In this document: in pieces, positions 14,394 to 23,217 of the stretch
Numbering within the stretch: the first letter of the stretch is position 1
Layout: every line of letters starts with the position of its first letter
Source of the DNA: an uncultured Collinsella sp.
GTDB taxonomy: Bacteria; Actinomycetota; Coriobacteriia; Coriobacteriales; Coriobacteriaceae
Direction of reading: 5' to 3'
DNA length: 44,601 nt
Assembly: GCA_959028445.1 (NCBI GenBank)
Contig: CAUFRY010000014.1
Span: 1-44,601 of the forward strand
Notes under the pieces: model-generated
What the model saw: the letters and a program-made list of their open reading frames with translations, nothing else
Databases searched by the model: none
Told to the model about the DNA's origin: nothing
Made by a program: the position numbers and the translations under genes

Positions 14394-15983
14394 ATGTTTA
14401 AGAGCATCCAAAAGAGCGGAAGGATCGCAGCAGTCGCCATTGGCCTGATCGCGGCCCTGTCTCCGCTTGCAGCCCCTCCCGCAGCATTAGCCGGTGGTAG
14501 CGTACCGACGCCTGAACTTGAGAAGTCGTACAGCTTTAAGGTAAGTAGTGAATACTCGGATATCCGCACGAACGGCCATACAAAGTTCGGCTATCTGTAC
14601 GACTGCGATGACGATTTCAACCGAAAGACAATATCCCTTATCAATTTCAATGATGGCAGCATGAGCCCCATCGATATATCAGATGAATGCCTTGATTACG
14701 CATATCTCACCGATAGCGATCAGCTCTACTGGGAAGACGGTAATAATTTATTCGTATTCTCACCAGACAACCAGACCCAAACAGTCCATCCCATCACTTC
14801 GGCCAAATATGCCTACACCAATGTAACCGTCTCCGATGATGGCAATAGAGCTGCTGTGGAGCACTATGACGATGAAGACGATCCTAAATTGGTCGAAATC
14901 TATGATCTTGAATCCGACAAACTGGTCCAGACATACCAGCCAGATAAAGATGACTCTTGGTGGTACTACAGTTACTCAAAAGACATGAGCCGCCTATATG
15001 CCTTACAGGACAATACCGAGGACGGCGTCGTTGCACTTAGGGTTTTCAACTGTGATACAGGGTCAACAGAATTAAAGACCGTCAACGTAAAAAAGGATGA
15101 TAGGTCTTCGAATATCTACAACATTACCCTCAGTTCTAACTCGGACGACATTTATCTTCAGAGCGACATTGCACTAATAAAAGCTGACCGCGACGGAAAC
15201 ATGAGCGTTCTTCTCAATGACGATGAGCATGCTCCTAATAATTTCTACTCGGAATCAGTCAAGTTCTACCCAATCTATATAAAAAGAGGGTCAAACGAGC
15301 TATTTGAAGAGGCTGAAGGTTATTACGACCTAAACGATAATGATGCAAACGATGGCGTCTATGATTTGGGAAAGGAAGAGATTATTAGCTCGACCGCCTT
15401 CCCCTTCGGCGGTGGATACCTCAAAGACATCTCACATGACGGTAAGGCCCTGCTCGGAGTAAGCACAGATGGTGACAAAGACTCGGCATGCCTAGCTGAT
15501 GCAAAAACCGGAGCAAAGAGCGAGTTTGGCTCTCATTGGTCCGATCTTTGGTTCATGGACGGTGATCGTAGGATTTTGGAAACCTATAACGATGAAAACG
15601 ATCCTGCGACGGTCCACGTGAACATCTATAAGTCCAATATCCCCCATTCCCTGCCCGAGGATGTGCTGTACTTTGTCCAGACTCACCTGCCGTTTGTTAT
15701 TGGCGGTGGCGTGGCAATCGTCCTCATCATCGGTGGCGCAATCGTTATCCTTTGCATCCGCAAGAAGCGCACGAGGACAGCAAACGACATGGCAGCCGCA
15801 ACGCCCAAGCCCCAGCGCAAGCAGCGTCGCCGCCAGAAGCGCGCCCAGCTCAACGTCGCAGTGCCCACAGCACCGGGAATGCCAGCAAACCCGACCGAGC
15901 CCGCCCGCTTCTGCCGTCACTGCGGAACCCCGCTCGTACCCGAAGCCCAGTTCTGCCCAACATGCGGACAAAAAGTAGACTAG
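14394..15983 (+). CDS. Secreted/membrane protein with C-terminal zinc ribbon
   Basis: Function unknown, 529 residues. A signal peptide (1-33, ending AALAGG) is followed by an Asp/Asn/Ser/Tyr-rich extracytoplasmic domain (about 40-425) of short strands with phrases such as VSDDGNRAAVE and SKDMSRLYAL, suggestive of a beta-propeller. One membrane segment (about 433-455) precedes a very basic linker (456-485) and a zinc ribbon with CRHC (507-510) and CPTC (521-524). The ribbon should lie in the cytoplasm, so the protein spans both sides. Base composition is lower in GC than its neighbours, and 69-bp hairpin repeats lie on both sides, hinting at acquisition. The ATG has an AGGAAAGG-type site upstream. 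Confidence 0.85.
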   Translation: MFKSIQKSGRIAAVAIGLIAALSPLAAPPAALAGGSVPTPELEKSYSFKVSSEYSDIRTNGHTKFGYLYDCDDDFNRKTISLINFNDGSMSPIDISDECLDYAYLTDSDQLYWEDGNNLFVFSPDNQTQTVHPITSAKYAYTNVTVSDDGNRAAVEHYDDEDDPKLVEIYDLESDKLVQTYQPDKDDSWWYYSYSKDMSRLYALQDNTEDGVVALRVFNCDTGSTELKTVNVKKDDRSSNIYNITLSSNSDDIYLQSDIALIKADRDGNMSVLLNDDEHAPNNFYSESVKFYPIYIKRGSNELFEEAEGYYDLNDNDANDGVYDLGKEEIISSTAFPFGGGYLKDISHDGKALLGVSTDGDKDSACLADAKTGAKSEFGSHWSDLWFMDGDRRILETYNDENDPATVHVNIYKSNIPHSLPEDVLYFVQTHLPFVIGGGVAIVLIIGGAIVILCIRKKRTRTANDMAAATPKPQRKQRRRQKRAQLNVAVPTAPGMPANPTEPARFCRHCGTPLVPEAQFCPTCGQKVD

Positions 15984-16010
15984 CGAACAAAACCCAATAG
16001 ACCCCAACCA

Positions 16011-16050
16011 CCAAGGCCCCGTTCCGACACATTCCGGAACGGGGCCTTGG
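16011..16050. terminator. Stem-loop after the zinc-ribbon gene
   Basis: A perfect 15-pair stem (ccaaggccccgttcc, 16011-16025, with 16036-16050) and a 10-base loop, 28 bases after the stop. There is no T-run, so it may act as a terminator or only as an RNA-stabilising hairpin. Confidence 0.6.
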
Positions 16051-16100
16051 CTTGGTGCAGGGGTGCTAATTTGGGAAGGTCATCGTCGCACGCTCCCATG

Positions 16101-16169
16101 AAGTTGCGGTGGAATAGGGACTGTTTTGACGTCTAGAATCCCTATTTAGTCCCTATTTCACCGCAACTT
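16101..16169. repeat. 69-bp hairpin repeat, copy 2
   Basis: Same element as 14195-14263 and in the same orientation: left arm 16101-16123 is identical over 23 bases, right arm 16148-16169 pairs with it over 22. It directly abuts the liv operon terminator. Confidence 0.85.
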
Positions 16170-16203
16170 AAAAAGGGGCGCTGACCGGGTTGGTCAGCGC
16201 CCC
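16170..16203 (-). terminator. Terminator of the liv operon
   Basis: A perfect 12-pair stem ggggcgctgacc (16175-16186) with 16192-16203 around a 5-base loop. On the minus strand it is followed by TTTTT (16170-16174), 14 bases past livF. Confidence 0.9.
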
Positions 16204-16216
16204 TTTGTTGAATGGA

Positions 16217-16930
16217 TTAACCACCAAGATAGGCTTTGCGGACGTTATCGTCGTGCAGCAGCTCTTGGCCCGTGCCGGTCATGGTAATCTTGCCGGTCTC
16301 GAGCACGTAGCCGCGCGTAGCAATCGAGAGCGCCATCTGCGCGTTCTGCTCGACCAGGAGCACCGTGGTGCCGGCCTTGTGCAGATCCTCGACAATCTGG
16401 AAGATCTGCTCAATCAGAATCGGCGCCAGGCCCATGGAAGGCTCGTCGAGCATGAGCAGCTTGGGGTTGCTCATAAGGGCGCGTCCCATAACGAGCATCT
16501 GTTGCTCGCCGCCCGAAAGGGTGCCGGCGACCTGGCGACGGCGCTCCTTAAGGCGCGGGAACTGCTCGTAGACGCGCTCCAGGCCCGGAGCAACCGTGGA
16601 CTTGGGCTGTGTATAGGCGCCCATCTCTAGGTTCTCCTCGACCGTCATCTGCAAAAAGGCGCGACGGCCCTCGGGGACCTGAGCCAGGCCCTTACCCACC
16701 AGCTTATCCGCGGGCGTATGGGTAATGTCCTCGCCCATAAACTTGATGGAGCCGGTCTTGGAGCGCAGCAGGCCCGAGACGGTCTTGAGCGTTGTGGACT
16801 TACCAGCACCATTCGCACCGATCAGAGCAACGATCTCGCCCTCGTTGACGTTAAAGGAGATGTCCTTGATGGCGTGGATGGCGCCGTACCAGACGTTGAT
16901 GTTGTAGACGGAAAGCATCGGCTCTGCCAT
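16217..16930 (-). CDS. livF: LIV-type ABC transporter ATP-binding protein LivF
   Basis: One of two ATPases of the branched-chain amino acid ABC importer, 237 residues as usual. Walker A GANGAGKST (about 38-46), Q-loop, signature LSGGEQQML, Walker B LLMLDEPSMGL and switch His in LLVEQNAQMAL (Gln/Asn in place of His, normal for LivF). Its ATG at 16930 directly follows the livG stop, with GGGGGAG upstream. Last gene of livJHMGF. Confidence 0.95.
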   Translation of the reverse strand: MAEPMLSVYNINVWYGAIHAIKDISFNVNEGEIVALIGANGAGKSTTLKTVSGLLRSKTGSIKFMGEDITHTPADKLVGKGLAQVPEGRRAFLQMTVEENLEMGAYTQPKSTVAPGLERVYEQFPRLKERRRQVAGTLSGGEQQMLVMGRALMSNPKLLMLDEPSMGLAPILIEQIFQIVEDLHKAGTTVLLVEQNAQMALSIATRGYVLETGKITMTGTGQELLHDDNVRKAYLGG

Positions 16931-17791
16931 TTAGTTCTCCCCCTTATCCTGCTTGCCCAGATATGCCTCGATAACGGCGTCGTTGTTCTGGATTTCCTCC
17001 GCCGTACCCTTGGCGATGACCTTGCCAAAGTTGAGCACGCAGATACCCTCGCAGATATTCATGACGAGCGACATGTCGTGCTCGATAAGCATGATGGCAA
17101 TGCCGAAGGTGTCGCGAATCTTAACGATGTTCTCCATGAGCTCTGCGGTCTCGGACGGATTCATGCCGGCGGCAGGCTCGTCGAGCAGCAGCAGCTTGGG
17201 ATTGGTGGCAAGTGCACGGACGATCTCCAGACGACGTTGAGCGCCGTAAGGCAGCGATCCAGCTTGCTCGTTTGCCAGATGCTCCATATCAAAGATGGAC
17301 AGCAGCTCCATGGCGCGCTCGTGGGCGGCCTTCTCGTGCTTCCAATACGTCGGCAGGCGCAGCACGCCCTCAAAGCCGGAGTAGCGCTCCTGGTTATGCA
17401 GGCCGACCTTAACGTTATCCTCCACCGTCATGGTGTTGAACAGGCGAATGTTCTGGAATGTACGGGCAATACCCATGCGGTTGACCTGATAGACCGACTT
17501 GCCCGAGGTATCCTCGCCGTCGAGCAGGATGGTGCCGTGCGTGGGCTGATACACCTTGGTGAGCAGGTTGAAGACCGTGGTCTTACCGGCACCGTTGGGG
17601 CCGATCAGACCGGCGATCTCGGTCTTGCCGATAGTCAGGCTAAAGTCGTCGACTGCCTTAAGGCCACCGAACTCAATGCCCAGGTGGATGCACTCGAGTG
17701 CAGGGCGCTCGCCCAGGTCGCGGTCGGGAACGATGGCTCCGGAAGGATACGGGACCATCTTGCCCTTCTTGAACTCAAATTTACTGGGCAT
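16931..17791 (-). CDS. livG: LIV-type ABC transporter ATP-binding protein LivG
   Basis: Second ATPase of the importer, about 286 residues. Walker A GPNGAGKTT, signature-like LPYGAQRRLEI, Walker B LLLLDEPAAGMN, His in LIEHDMSLVM, and the C-terminal FGKVIAKGTAEEI typical of LivG. The Met at 17791 is chosen: GGAGG lies about nine bases upstream, and its ATG overlaps the livM stop by 11 bases, a coupling arrangement. A Met at 17818 would sit too deep in livM. Confidence 0.95.
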   Translation of the reverse strand: MPSKFEFKKGKMVPYPSGAIVPDRDLGERPALECIHLGIEFGGLKAVDDFSLTIGKTEIAGLIGPNGAGKTTVFNLLTKVYQPTHGTILLDGEDTSGKSVYQVNRMGIARTFQNIRLFNTMTVEDNVKVGLHNQERYSGFEGVLRLPTYWKHEKAAHERAMELLSIFDMEHLANEQAGSLPYGAQRRLEIVRALATNPKLLLLDEPAAGMNPSETAELMENIVKIRDTFGIAIMLIEHDMSLVMNICEGICVLNFGKVIAKGTAEEIQNNDAVIEAYLGKQDKGEN

Positions 17792-18869
17792 CGGCTGCCA
17801 CCTCCTTCTTGGAAGCAAAGCGGTCCTTGACGCGACCGAAGAACGCCTTGAGCTGCGGGTTGTTGGTAAAGATCATGACCAGAATCAGCACGATGGCGTA
17901 GATGAGCATGCGGTAGTCCGAGAACTGACGGAGCAGCTCGGGAAGCACCGTGAGCAATGCCGCCGCGATGACGGAGCCGCGCATATTGCCCAGACCGCCC
18001 AGGACCACGAACACCAGGATGAGGATGGACGTGTTGAAGTCGAACTTGGTGGCGGAGAGCTGCGAGAAGTTACCGCCGAAGAGAGCTCCGGCAGCACCGG
18101 CGAGGGCAGCGGAAACCACGAAGGCGATCATGCGGTACTGGGTGACGGAGATGCCCACGGACTCGGCTGCAATCTTGTTGTCGCGCACGGCCATAATGGC
18201 ACGGCCGGTACGGCTGCGAACCAGGTTGAGCACGATCACGAGTGCGACCATGACCAGGATGGCACCGGCGAGGAAGGTCGAGTACGTCGACACACCCGAT
18301 GCGCCCTGCGCGCCCTTGATGATGGCGGTGCCGTCCTCGAGCAGATGCAGGTCGTCGATCGTGGAGTTACCCGTGATGTTAAAGATCACGTGCAGGCCGC
18401 GCGAGTCGACACCCACGATAAGGCAGGTGACGATCTCTTTGATGATCTCACCAAAGGCCAGCGTCACGATAGCCAGGTAATCGCCACTCAGACGAAGGAC
18501 CGGGATACCGATCAAGAAGCCCAGGATGGCGGCAGCAAAGGCGCCGACCACGATGCTGATGATCAGGCGCACCGGATCGGAGGGAACGGCGCTCTCAAGG
18601 GCGACCGCGGTGACGATGCCCGTATAGGCACCGACGCTCATAAAGCCCGCATGGCCCAGCGACAGGTCGCCCGCGATGCCGACGACGAGGTTGAGGGAAA
18701 TGGCCATGACGATATAGGCCGTGATGGGAACCAGCTGACCGGCGATCATGCGCGGAATCATGTGGTTGGACTGCATAAAGAACACGATGGCGAAGGCCAC
18801 GATGCACATGGCGTACGTGACAAAGTCGTGACGCGTCTGCTTGTCTTTAAGAAACTTCATAACGCTCAC
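17781..18869 (-). CDS. livM: LIV-type ABC transporter permease LivM
   Basis: Membrane permease, about 362 residues and roughly nine or ten hydrophobic segments. Conserved phrases include SLNLVVGIAGDLSLGHAGFM, LRLSGDYLAIVTLAFGEI and GGNFSQLSATKFDF, with the GGLGNMRG loop for ATPase contact. It pairs with LivH. The start is GTG at 18869 right after the livH stop (AGAAGG five bases before), or possibly ATG at 18860 with AGGTGA five bases before. Confidence 0.94.
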   Translation of the reverse strand: MSVMKFLKDKQTRHDFVTYAMCIVAFAIVFFMQSNHMIPRMIAGQLVPITAYIVMAISLNLVVGIAGDLSLGHAGFMSVGAYTGIVTAVALESAVPSDPVRLIISIVVGAFAAAILGFLIGIPVLRLSGDYLAIVTLAFGEIIKEIVTCLIVGVDSRGLHVIFNITGNSTIDDLHLLEDGTAIIKGAQGASGVSTYSTFLAGAILVMVALVIVLNLVRSRTGRAIMAVRDNKIAAESVGISVTQYRMIAFVVSAALAGAAGALFGGNFSQLSATKFDFNTSILILVFVVLGGLGNMRGSVIAAALLTVLPELLRQFSDYRMLIYAIVLILVMIFTNNPQLKAFFGRVKDRFASKKEVAADAQ

Positions 18870-19751
18870 CTACACCTTCTCGGGGACGTACTTGCCCAAG
18901 AGGCCGGCAGGCTTGACGAGCAGGACGATGATCAAAACACCAAAGACGATGGAGTTGGCAAGGCTCGTGGAAATGTAAGCCTGCGCCATCGCCTCGATGA
19001 TGCCGATGAGAATGCCACCGACAAAGGCACCGGGGATGGAGCCGATGCCGCCGAAAACGGCAGCGTCGAAGGCCTTGATGCCAGGCATGGCGCCCGTGGT
19101 GGGCTGCAGGACCGGCGAGTAGGAGCACAGCAGCACGCCGGCGATGGCGGCAAGGGCGGAGCCGATGGCAAACGTCATCGAGATGGTGCGGTTGACGTTG
19201 ATGCCCATGAGCTGAGCGGCGGCTTTGTCCTCGGACACGGCGCGCATGGCTTTGCCCATCTTGGTCTTACCTGTAAAGAACATCAGGCCGGCCATGATAA
19301 CCAGGCAGGCGACGATGGTGACGAGCGAGACGGCGCTTACGTTGAACTTGGCCAAGAACTCCGGCACCTGGAAGGTGACGAGCGAAGTGAAGTTCTTGGG
19401 CGTGGCGCCCCACAGAAGCTGCGCGGCGTTCTGCAGGAAGTAAGACACGCCGATGGCCGTGATCAGAACGGCCAGAGGGCCTGCTTGGCGCAGCGGCTTA
19501 TAGGCCAGACCCTCGATGAGAACACCGAGAACCGTGCAGACCACACAAGAGAGAACTACAGATGCCCAGCCCGGGAGGCCGAGATACGACGTGGCACAGA
19601 ACGAGACATAGGCACCGACCATGATGACGTCGCCGTGAGCGAAGTTGAGCATCTTGGCGATACCGTAGACCATGGTGTAGCCCAACGCGATGATGGCGTA
19701 GACGCTGCCCATGGACAGGCCGTTGACCAGGTATTGGATAAAGACCGTCAT
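18870..19751 (-). CDS. livH: LIV-type ABC transporter permease LivH
   Basis: Membrane permease, 293 residues. Diagnostic segments are LVNGLSMGSVYAIIALGYTMVYGI, MLNFAHGDVIMVGAY, MRAVSEDKAAAQLMGINV and KAFDAAVFGGIGSIPGA (permease-ATPase loop). The ATG at 19751 has GGGGG nine bases upstream; longer frames run into the livJ-livH gap. It works with LivM, LivG, LivF and the lipoprotein LivJ. Confidence 0.95.
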   Translation of the reverse strand: MTVFIQYLVNGLSMGSVYAIIALGYTMVYGIAKMLNFAHGDVIMVGAYVSFCATSYLGLPGWASVVLSCVVCTVLGVLIEGLAYKPLRQAGPLAVLITAIGVSYFLQNAAQLLWGATPKNFTSLVTFQVPEFLAKFNVSAVSLVTIVACLVIMAGLMFFTGKTKMGKAMRAVSEDKAAAQLMGINVNRTISMTFAIGSALAAIAGVLLCSYSPVLQPTTGAMPGIKAFDAAVFGGIGSIPGAFVGGILIGIIEAMAQAYISTSLANSIVFGVLIIVLLVKPAGLLGKYVPEKV

Positions 19752-19798
19752 GTTCCACATCCCCCTTTCGAATAGGTTTCCAGTTGATGTATGAAACA

Positions 19799-19859
19799 GG
19801 GACGTTACATCGTCCCTAGATACCAAGCAAGCAGGGAAGGCCAAAACCTCCCCTGCTTG
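19799..19859 (-). terminator. Stem-loops between livJ and livH
   Basis: A 13-position stem with one mismatch (19828-19840 with 19847-19859; loop ccaaaa) and a short gggacg/cgtccc hairpin (19799-19816) lie in the 139-base gap after livJ. Such hairpins often stabilise or partly terminate the mRNA so that the binding protein is made in excess of the membrane parts. Confidence 0.55.
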
Positions 19860-19890
19860 GGATCAAAACCGCTCTATGTAAGGCGGCCTA

Positions 19891-21078
19891 TTAGGCCTGT
19901 ACGTACTTGCCGTCGGTAATGACGTACGCCGTCGGGTCCTTCTGGACCTGGCCCTTGTCGTTCCAGGAGAGCTTGCCAGTCAGACCGTCAACAGTAATGT
20001 TGCGCATAGCCTCGGGAAGCTTCTCGGCAACCTCGGTGGGGTCGGCGTCGACACCCAGGCCGGCCTCCTTGAGGGCCTCGACCACCGCATGCACGCCGTC
20101 GTAGGCGTCGGCGGCAAACTGGTCGGGGGTATCGCCGTACTTATCTTTGTAGGCGTTGACGAAGTCGGCGTTCTTCTCGTCGTCGGCGGAGAACGGGGTC
20201 ATGAGCAGCAGACCCTCGGCAAGAGAGGTGTCGAAGCCCTCAACGCCCAGGATGCCGTCCATGCCGTCGCAGCCCATCATCTTGACGTCGTAGCCCATGT
20301 CCTTGGCGTTCTTGAGCAGGACGGACGCCGGCGTGTAGTAGATCGGCGCAAAGATCATGGTGGCGCCTGCCTGCTTGGCCTTGGTCAGCTGGTTGGTAAA
20401 GCTCGTGGCGGAGTCGTCCTTAAAGGTCTCCTCGTCGACAATCTCGAGCTTGGACTTAGCGGCCTGGGCCTTAAAGGAATCTGCGATGCCCGAAGAATAG
20501 GCGTCGCCGGAGTTATAGAACAGCACGAACTTCTCGTCCGCATACTTCTGCGCCAGGAACTTGGCAGCGTTGACACCCTGGTTGGGGTCGGTAAAGCAAA
20601 CCTGGAAGACGCAATCCTTGCCCTTGGTAACGTCCTCGGAAGACGCGGACGGGGTGATCATGAACGTCTCGGGGTCGTTACCGCACTCTGCGGCAACGGC
20701 GACCGACGCACCCGTGGTGGTCGGACCGACGAGGGCCTGCATGCCCCAGTCGAGCAGGGTGTTGAAGGCGTTGACGGCCTTCTCGCCATCGGCCTGGTCG
20801 TCCTCGGCCTTGCTGACAAGCGGCAGCTCCTTAGTCGAGAAATCCTTGCAGCCAAGCTCGACAGCCTGTGTAACGGACTTGCCGTAGGACGCGTTGGCGC
20901 CGGTCAGCGGGCCGATGGTGCCAATCTTGAACGAAGCGTCGCTCGAAGCGGAACCGCTGTCGCCGCCGTTGGAGGAGCAGCCAGCTAGAATGGACATCGC
21001 CCCCAGACCTGCTGCGCTCGCGATAACGCTCCTGCGATTCATAACAGGGTTCAATGACTTACCGGTGAGGCTCGACAT
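19891..21078 (-). CDS. livJ: Branched-chain amino acid-binding lipoprotein
   Basis: Periplasmic-binding-protein-like type 1 domain of the leucine/isoleucine/valine family, 395 residues. The N-terminus has a basic region and lipobox SILAGC (Cys34 lipidated), so it is anchored outside the membrane. Typical segments are FKIGTIGPLTGANASYGKS and LLDWGMQALVGPTTTGASVAVA. It delivers the amino acid to LivHM; exact specificity (Leu/Ile/Val or another amino acid) is not readable. The ATG at 21078 has AGAGGAG upstream. First gene of the operon. A remnant of a second livJ lies 270 bases upstream. Confidence 0.94.
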   Translation of the reverse strand: MSSLTGKSLNPVMNRRSVIASAAGLGAMSILAGCSSNGGDSGSASSDASFKIGTIGPLTGANASYGKSVTQAVELGCKDFSTKELPLVSKAEDDQADGEKAVNAFNTLLDWGMQALVGPTTTGASVAVAAECGNDPETFMITPSASSEDVTKGKDCVFQVCFTDPNQGVNAAKFLAQKYADEKFVLFYNSGDAYSSGIADSFKAQAAKSKLEIVDEETFKDDSATSFTNQLTKAKQAGATMIFAPIYYTPASVLLKNAKDMGYDVKMMGCDGMDGILGVEGFDTSLAEGLLLMTPFSADDEKNADFVNAYKDKYGDTPDQFAADAYDGVHAVVEALKEAGLGVDADPTEVAEKLPEAMRNITVDGLTGKLSWNDKGQVQKDPTAYVITDGKYVQA

Positions 21079-21347
21079 GCGGCTCTCCTCTCAAATCTCG
21101 TCGGGTTTCGGTTACCCGACAGGCCATCCTTCGCCGTGTTCGGCGTTCGCAAAATAGTAGACGCTTTAGTTGAGAAAAGTGGCGATTATTTCAACTTTTC
21201 TTTTGTTTTGCCCATTTATCCATAATTCTGCGTATTCCTGTCGGTTTATGCAGTTTAGCCACTTTATTGTGTGAAAGTAATGTTTCCGTTCTGTTACTGG
21301 CGCCCCTGCCCTGATTAAAACAGCCCCACCGGTGTCGTTATATGCAC
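21079..21347 (-). promoter_or_regulatory. livJ promoter and leader region
   Basis: An AT-rich gap of about 270 bases. The leader has two hairpins: gtcgggt/acccgac (21100-21120) and cgccg/cggcg (21132-21145). Upstream, TTGAAA with the agttga...tcaact inverted repeat (about 21171-21201) looks like a promoter/operator zone, with TACTAT (near 21157-21162) as a possible -10. No riboswitch class is recognised. Confidence 0.4.
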
Positions 21348-21460
21348 TTAGGCGGCGATGTACTTGCCGTCCTGAATCGCATAGGCCGTAGCGGGCTTTT
21401 CGACCTGGCCCTTGTCATTCCACGCCGACGAGCGCCTGCATGCCCCAGTCGCACAGGGCA
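21348..21460 (-). pseudogene. Collapsed remnant of a second livJ
   Basis: On the minus strand the last 25 codons read AWNDKGQVEKPATAYAIQDG then KYIAA and stop, closely matching the livJ C-terminus (SWNDKGQVQKDPTAYVITDG...). Immediately before, 33 bases encode DWGMQALV, which in livJ lies ~250 residues earlier, and in a frame shifted by one relative to the tail. So a livJ paralogue lost its middle and its 5' part. Nothing here can be expressed as a transporter component. Confidence 0.85.
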
Positions 21461-21599
21461 AACCTTATGGTGCAAACGTTGACAGTTTGTTACGGAGTTT
21501 CGTTTGTAGCGAGCATGTTTCCAATGTTTCCGCAGCGTTTCGGGGGTGCCGTTTTGTGCGACTCCTGTTGCCTGGCGAGCACGCGCCCTCGGTTCACGC

Positions 21600-21605
21600 T
21601 AGAAT
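21600..21605 (+). promoter_or_regulatory. Candidate -10 of hom
   Basis: TAGAAT 55 bases before the hom start; no matching -35. A perfect TTGACA (21479-21484) lies further upstream but without a good -10 at standard spacing. Confidence 0.25.
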
Positions 21606-21659
21606 GCACTCAACCTTTAAGCGGTTAATCCATCCATAAGATGCACGAAGGAGCTATCT

Positions 21660-23003
21660 ATGAGCGAACCCCTGCGCACCGTGAACGTCGGTCTGATCGG
21701 TCTGGGAACCGTCGGCGGCGGCGTGGCCCGTCTGATCAAGAGCCACCACGATGAGTACCTGGCAGCCTACGGCATCGACCTTAAGCTGACCCGCGCCTGC
21801 GCGCTTGCTTGGGAGCAGGCCGAGGCGGCAGGCATTGAGCACGAGGCCTTTACGAGCGACTGGCACGATGTCGTCACCGACCCCGCCGTCGACATCGTCG
21901 TCGAGCTGATCGGCGGCGAGCATCCCGCAACCGAGATCTTTACCACCGCCTTCGAGAACGGCAAGCACGTCGTCTCTGCCAACAAGGCCCTGCTGGGCCG
22001 TCATGTCGAGACGCTCGCCGAGAAGGCGCGCGCATGCGGCGTGCAGATTAAGTGCGAGGCCAGCTGCGGCGGCGGCATCCCCATCGTGAGCACGCTCGAG
22101 CACGACTTGGTGGGCAACAAGGTCCTGACCATCGCCGGCATTCTCAACGGCACCACCAACTACATCCTGTCGCGCATGGACGCCGAGGGCGCCGATTACG
22201 CCGACGTGCTCGCCGACGCCCAGGCCAAGGGCTACGCCGAGGCCGACCCGTCCGCCGACGTCGACGGCTTCGACGCCGCCAGCAAGACGGCGATCCTCGC
22301 CTCCATCGGCTTTGGCACCCGCGTGACCACCGATGATGTGTACCAGCAGGGTATCCGTACCATCGGCGCCGAGGACATCGCCCAGGCCCGCGAGCTCGGC
22401 TACACCATTAAGCTGCTCGGCATCGCCCGCAACACCGACGCCGGCGTCGACGTTCGCGTGCACCCCACGCTGATCCCCGCCGATCACATGCTTGCCAAGG
22501 TCAACGGCGCCATGAACGCCGTCTACGTGGTGGGTGACGCCGTGGGCGAGACCATGTTCTACGGTGCCGGCGCAGGCTCCTTCCCCACCGCGAGCGCCGT
22601 CGTGGGCGATATCCTGTCGCTCTCCGAGCAGATCAGCCGCGGTGTGGCTCCGCTGCCCGAGATTGAGCCCTATGGTCACAACCTCGCCTTTAAGCCCATG
22701 GACGAGCTCCAGACCAAGTACTATGTGCGCCTGAAGGTCGCCGACCGCGTGGGCGCCCTGTCCGAGACGGTCGATATCTTTGCCAAGCACAACATCTCGA
22801 TCTCGCTCATCAACCAGGTCGAGGACGGCAAGTCGGGCGTCAGCGATGCCTGCTCGGTCATCTTCCTGACGCACCGCGCGCTCGAGAAGGACGTCCAGGC
22901 TGCCGCCGCCGAGCTTGCCAGCGTCGACTGCGTGGCCGAGGTCGCCAACGTCCTGCGCATCGAGAACGTCGAGGCCTGGACCGAAGGCGTCATGGCCAAC
23001 TAG
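21660..23003 (+). CDS. hom: Homoserine dehydrogenase
   Basis: Reduces aspartate semialdehyde to homoserine, the branch point to methionine, threonine and isoleucine. It has 447 residues: nucleotide-binding GLIGLGTVGGGV (11-22), catalytic core with SANKALL, CGGGIPIVSTL, ILNGTTNYIL and GYAEADPSADVDGFDAASK, and a C-terminal ACT domain (about 355-435: VADRVGALSETVDIFAKHNI) that usually gives threonine feedback control. AAGGAG lies six bases before the ATG. It is a single gene with its own terminator. Confidence 0.97.
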   Translation: MSEPLRTVNVGLIGLGTVGGGVARLIKSHHDEYLAAYGIDLKLTRACALAWEQAEAAGIEHEAFTSDWHDVVTDPAVDIVVELIGGEHPATEIFTTAFENGKHVVSANKALLGRHVETLAEKARACGVQIKCEASCGGGIPIVSTLEHDLVGNKVLTIAGILNGTTNYILSRMDAEGADYADVLADAQAKGYAEADPSADVDGFDAASKTAILASIGFGTRVTTDDVYQQGIRTIGAEDIAQARELGYTIKLLGIARNTDAGVDVRVHPTLIPADHMLAKVNGAMNAVYVVGDAVGETMFYGAGAGSFPTASAVVGDILSLSEQISRGVAPLPEIEPYGHNLAFKPMDELQTKYYVRLKVADRVGALSETVDIFAKHNISISLINQVEDGKSGVSDACSVIFLTHRALEKDVQAAAAELASVDCVAEVANVLRIENVEAWTEGVMAN

Positions 23004-23034
23004 TCCATCAATCGCCTAGCAATACGCGCTTTGA

Positions 23035-23068
23035 GGGCTCCCGTCCGATGTGGGACGGGAGCCCTTTT
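23035..23068 (+). terminator. Terminator of hom
   Basis: A perfect 12-pair stem gggctcccgtcc (23035-23046) with 23053-23064, then TTTT. Confidence 0.9.
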
Positions 23069-23217
23069 GTCTCCTGCCCTAAGCACAACGGCAGAGCACA
23101 TTTGCGCGAGCCGCTCATCGGTAACGCGGGCTACCGTTCACCGATATGCAAACGCGGCCGATTCCGGCTACCGCTACGCTGTGCTGCGTACGTCCACCCC
23201 CAAAGAATGGAGGCACC

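Noticed and set aside
17556..19775. A 739-codon plus-strand frame antisense to livGMH
   Set aside because: Shadow of the liv genes: low-complexity His/Asp/Gly/Arg composition with no known domain.
21412..21639. A 75-codon plus-strand frame before hom
   Set aside because: It lies antisense to the livJ remnant and has no ribosome binding site or family resemblance.
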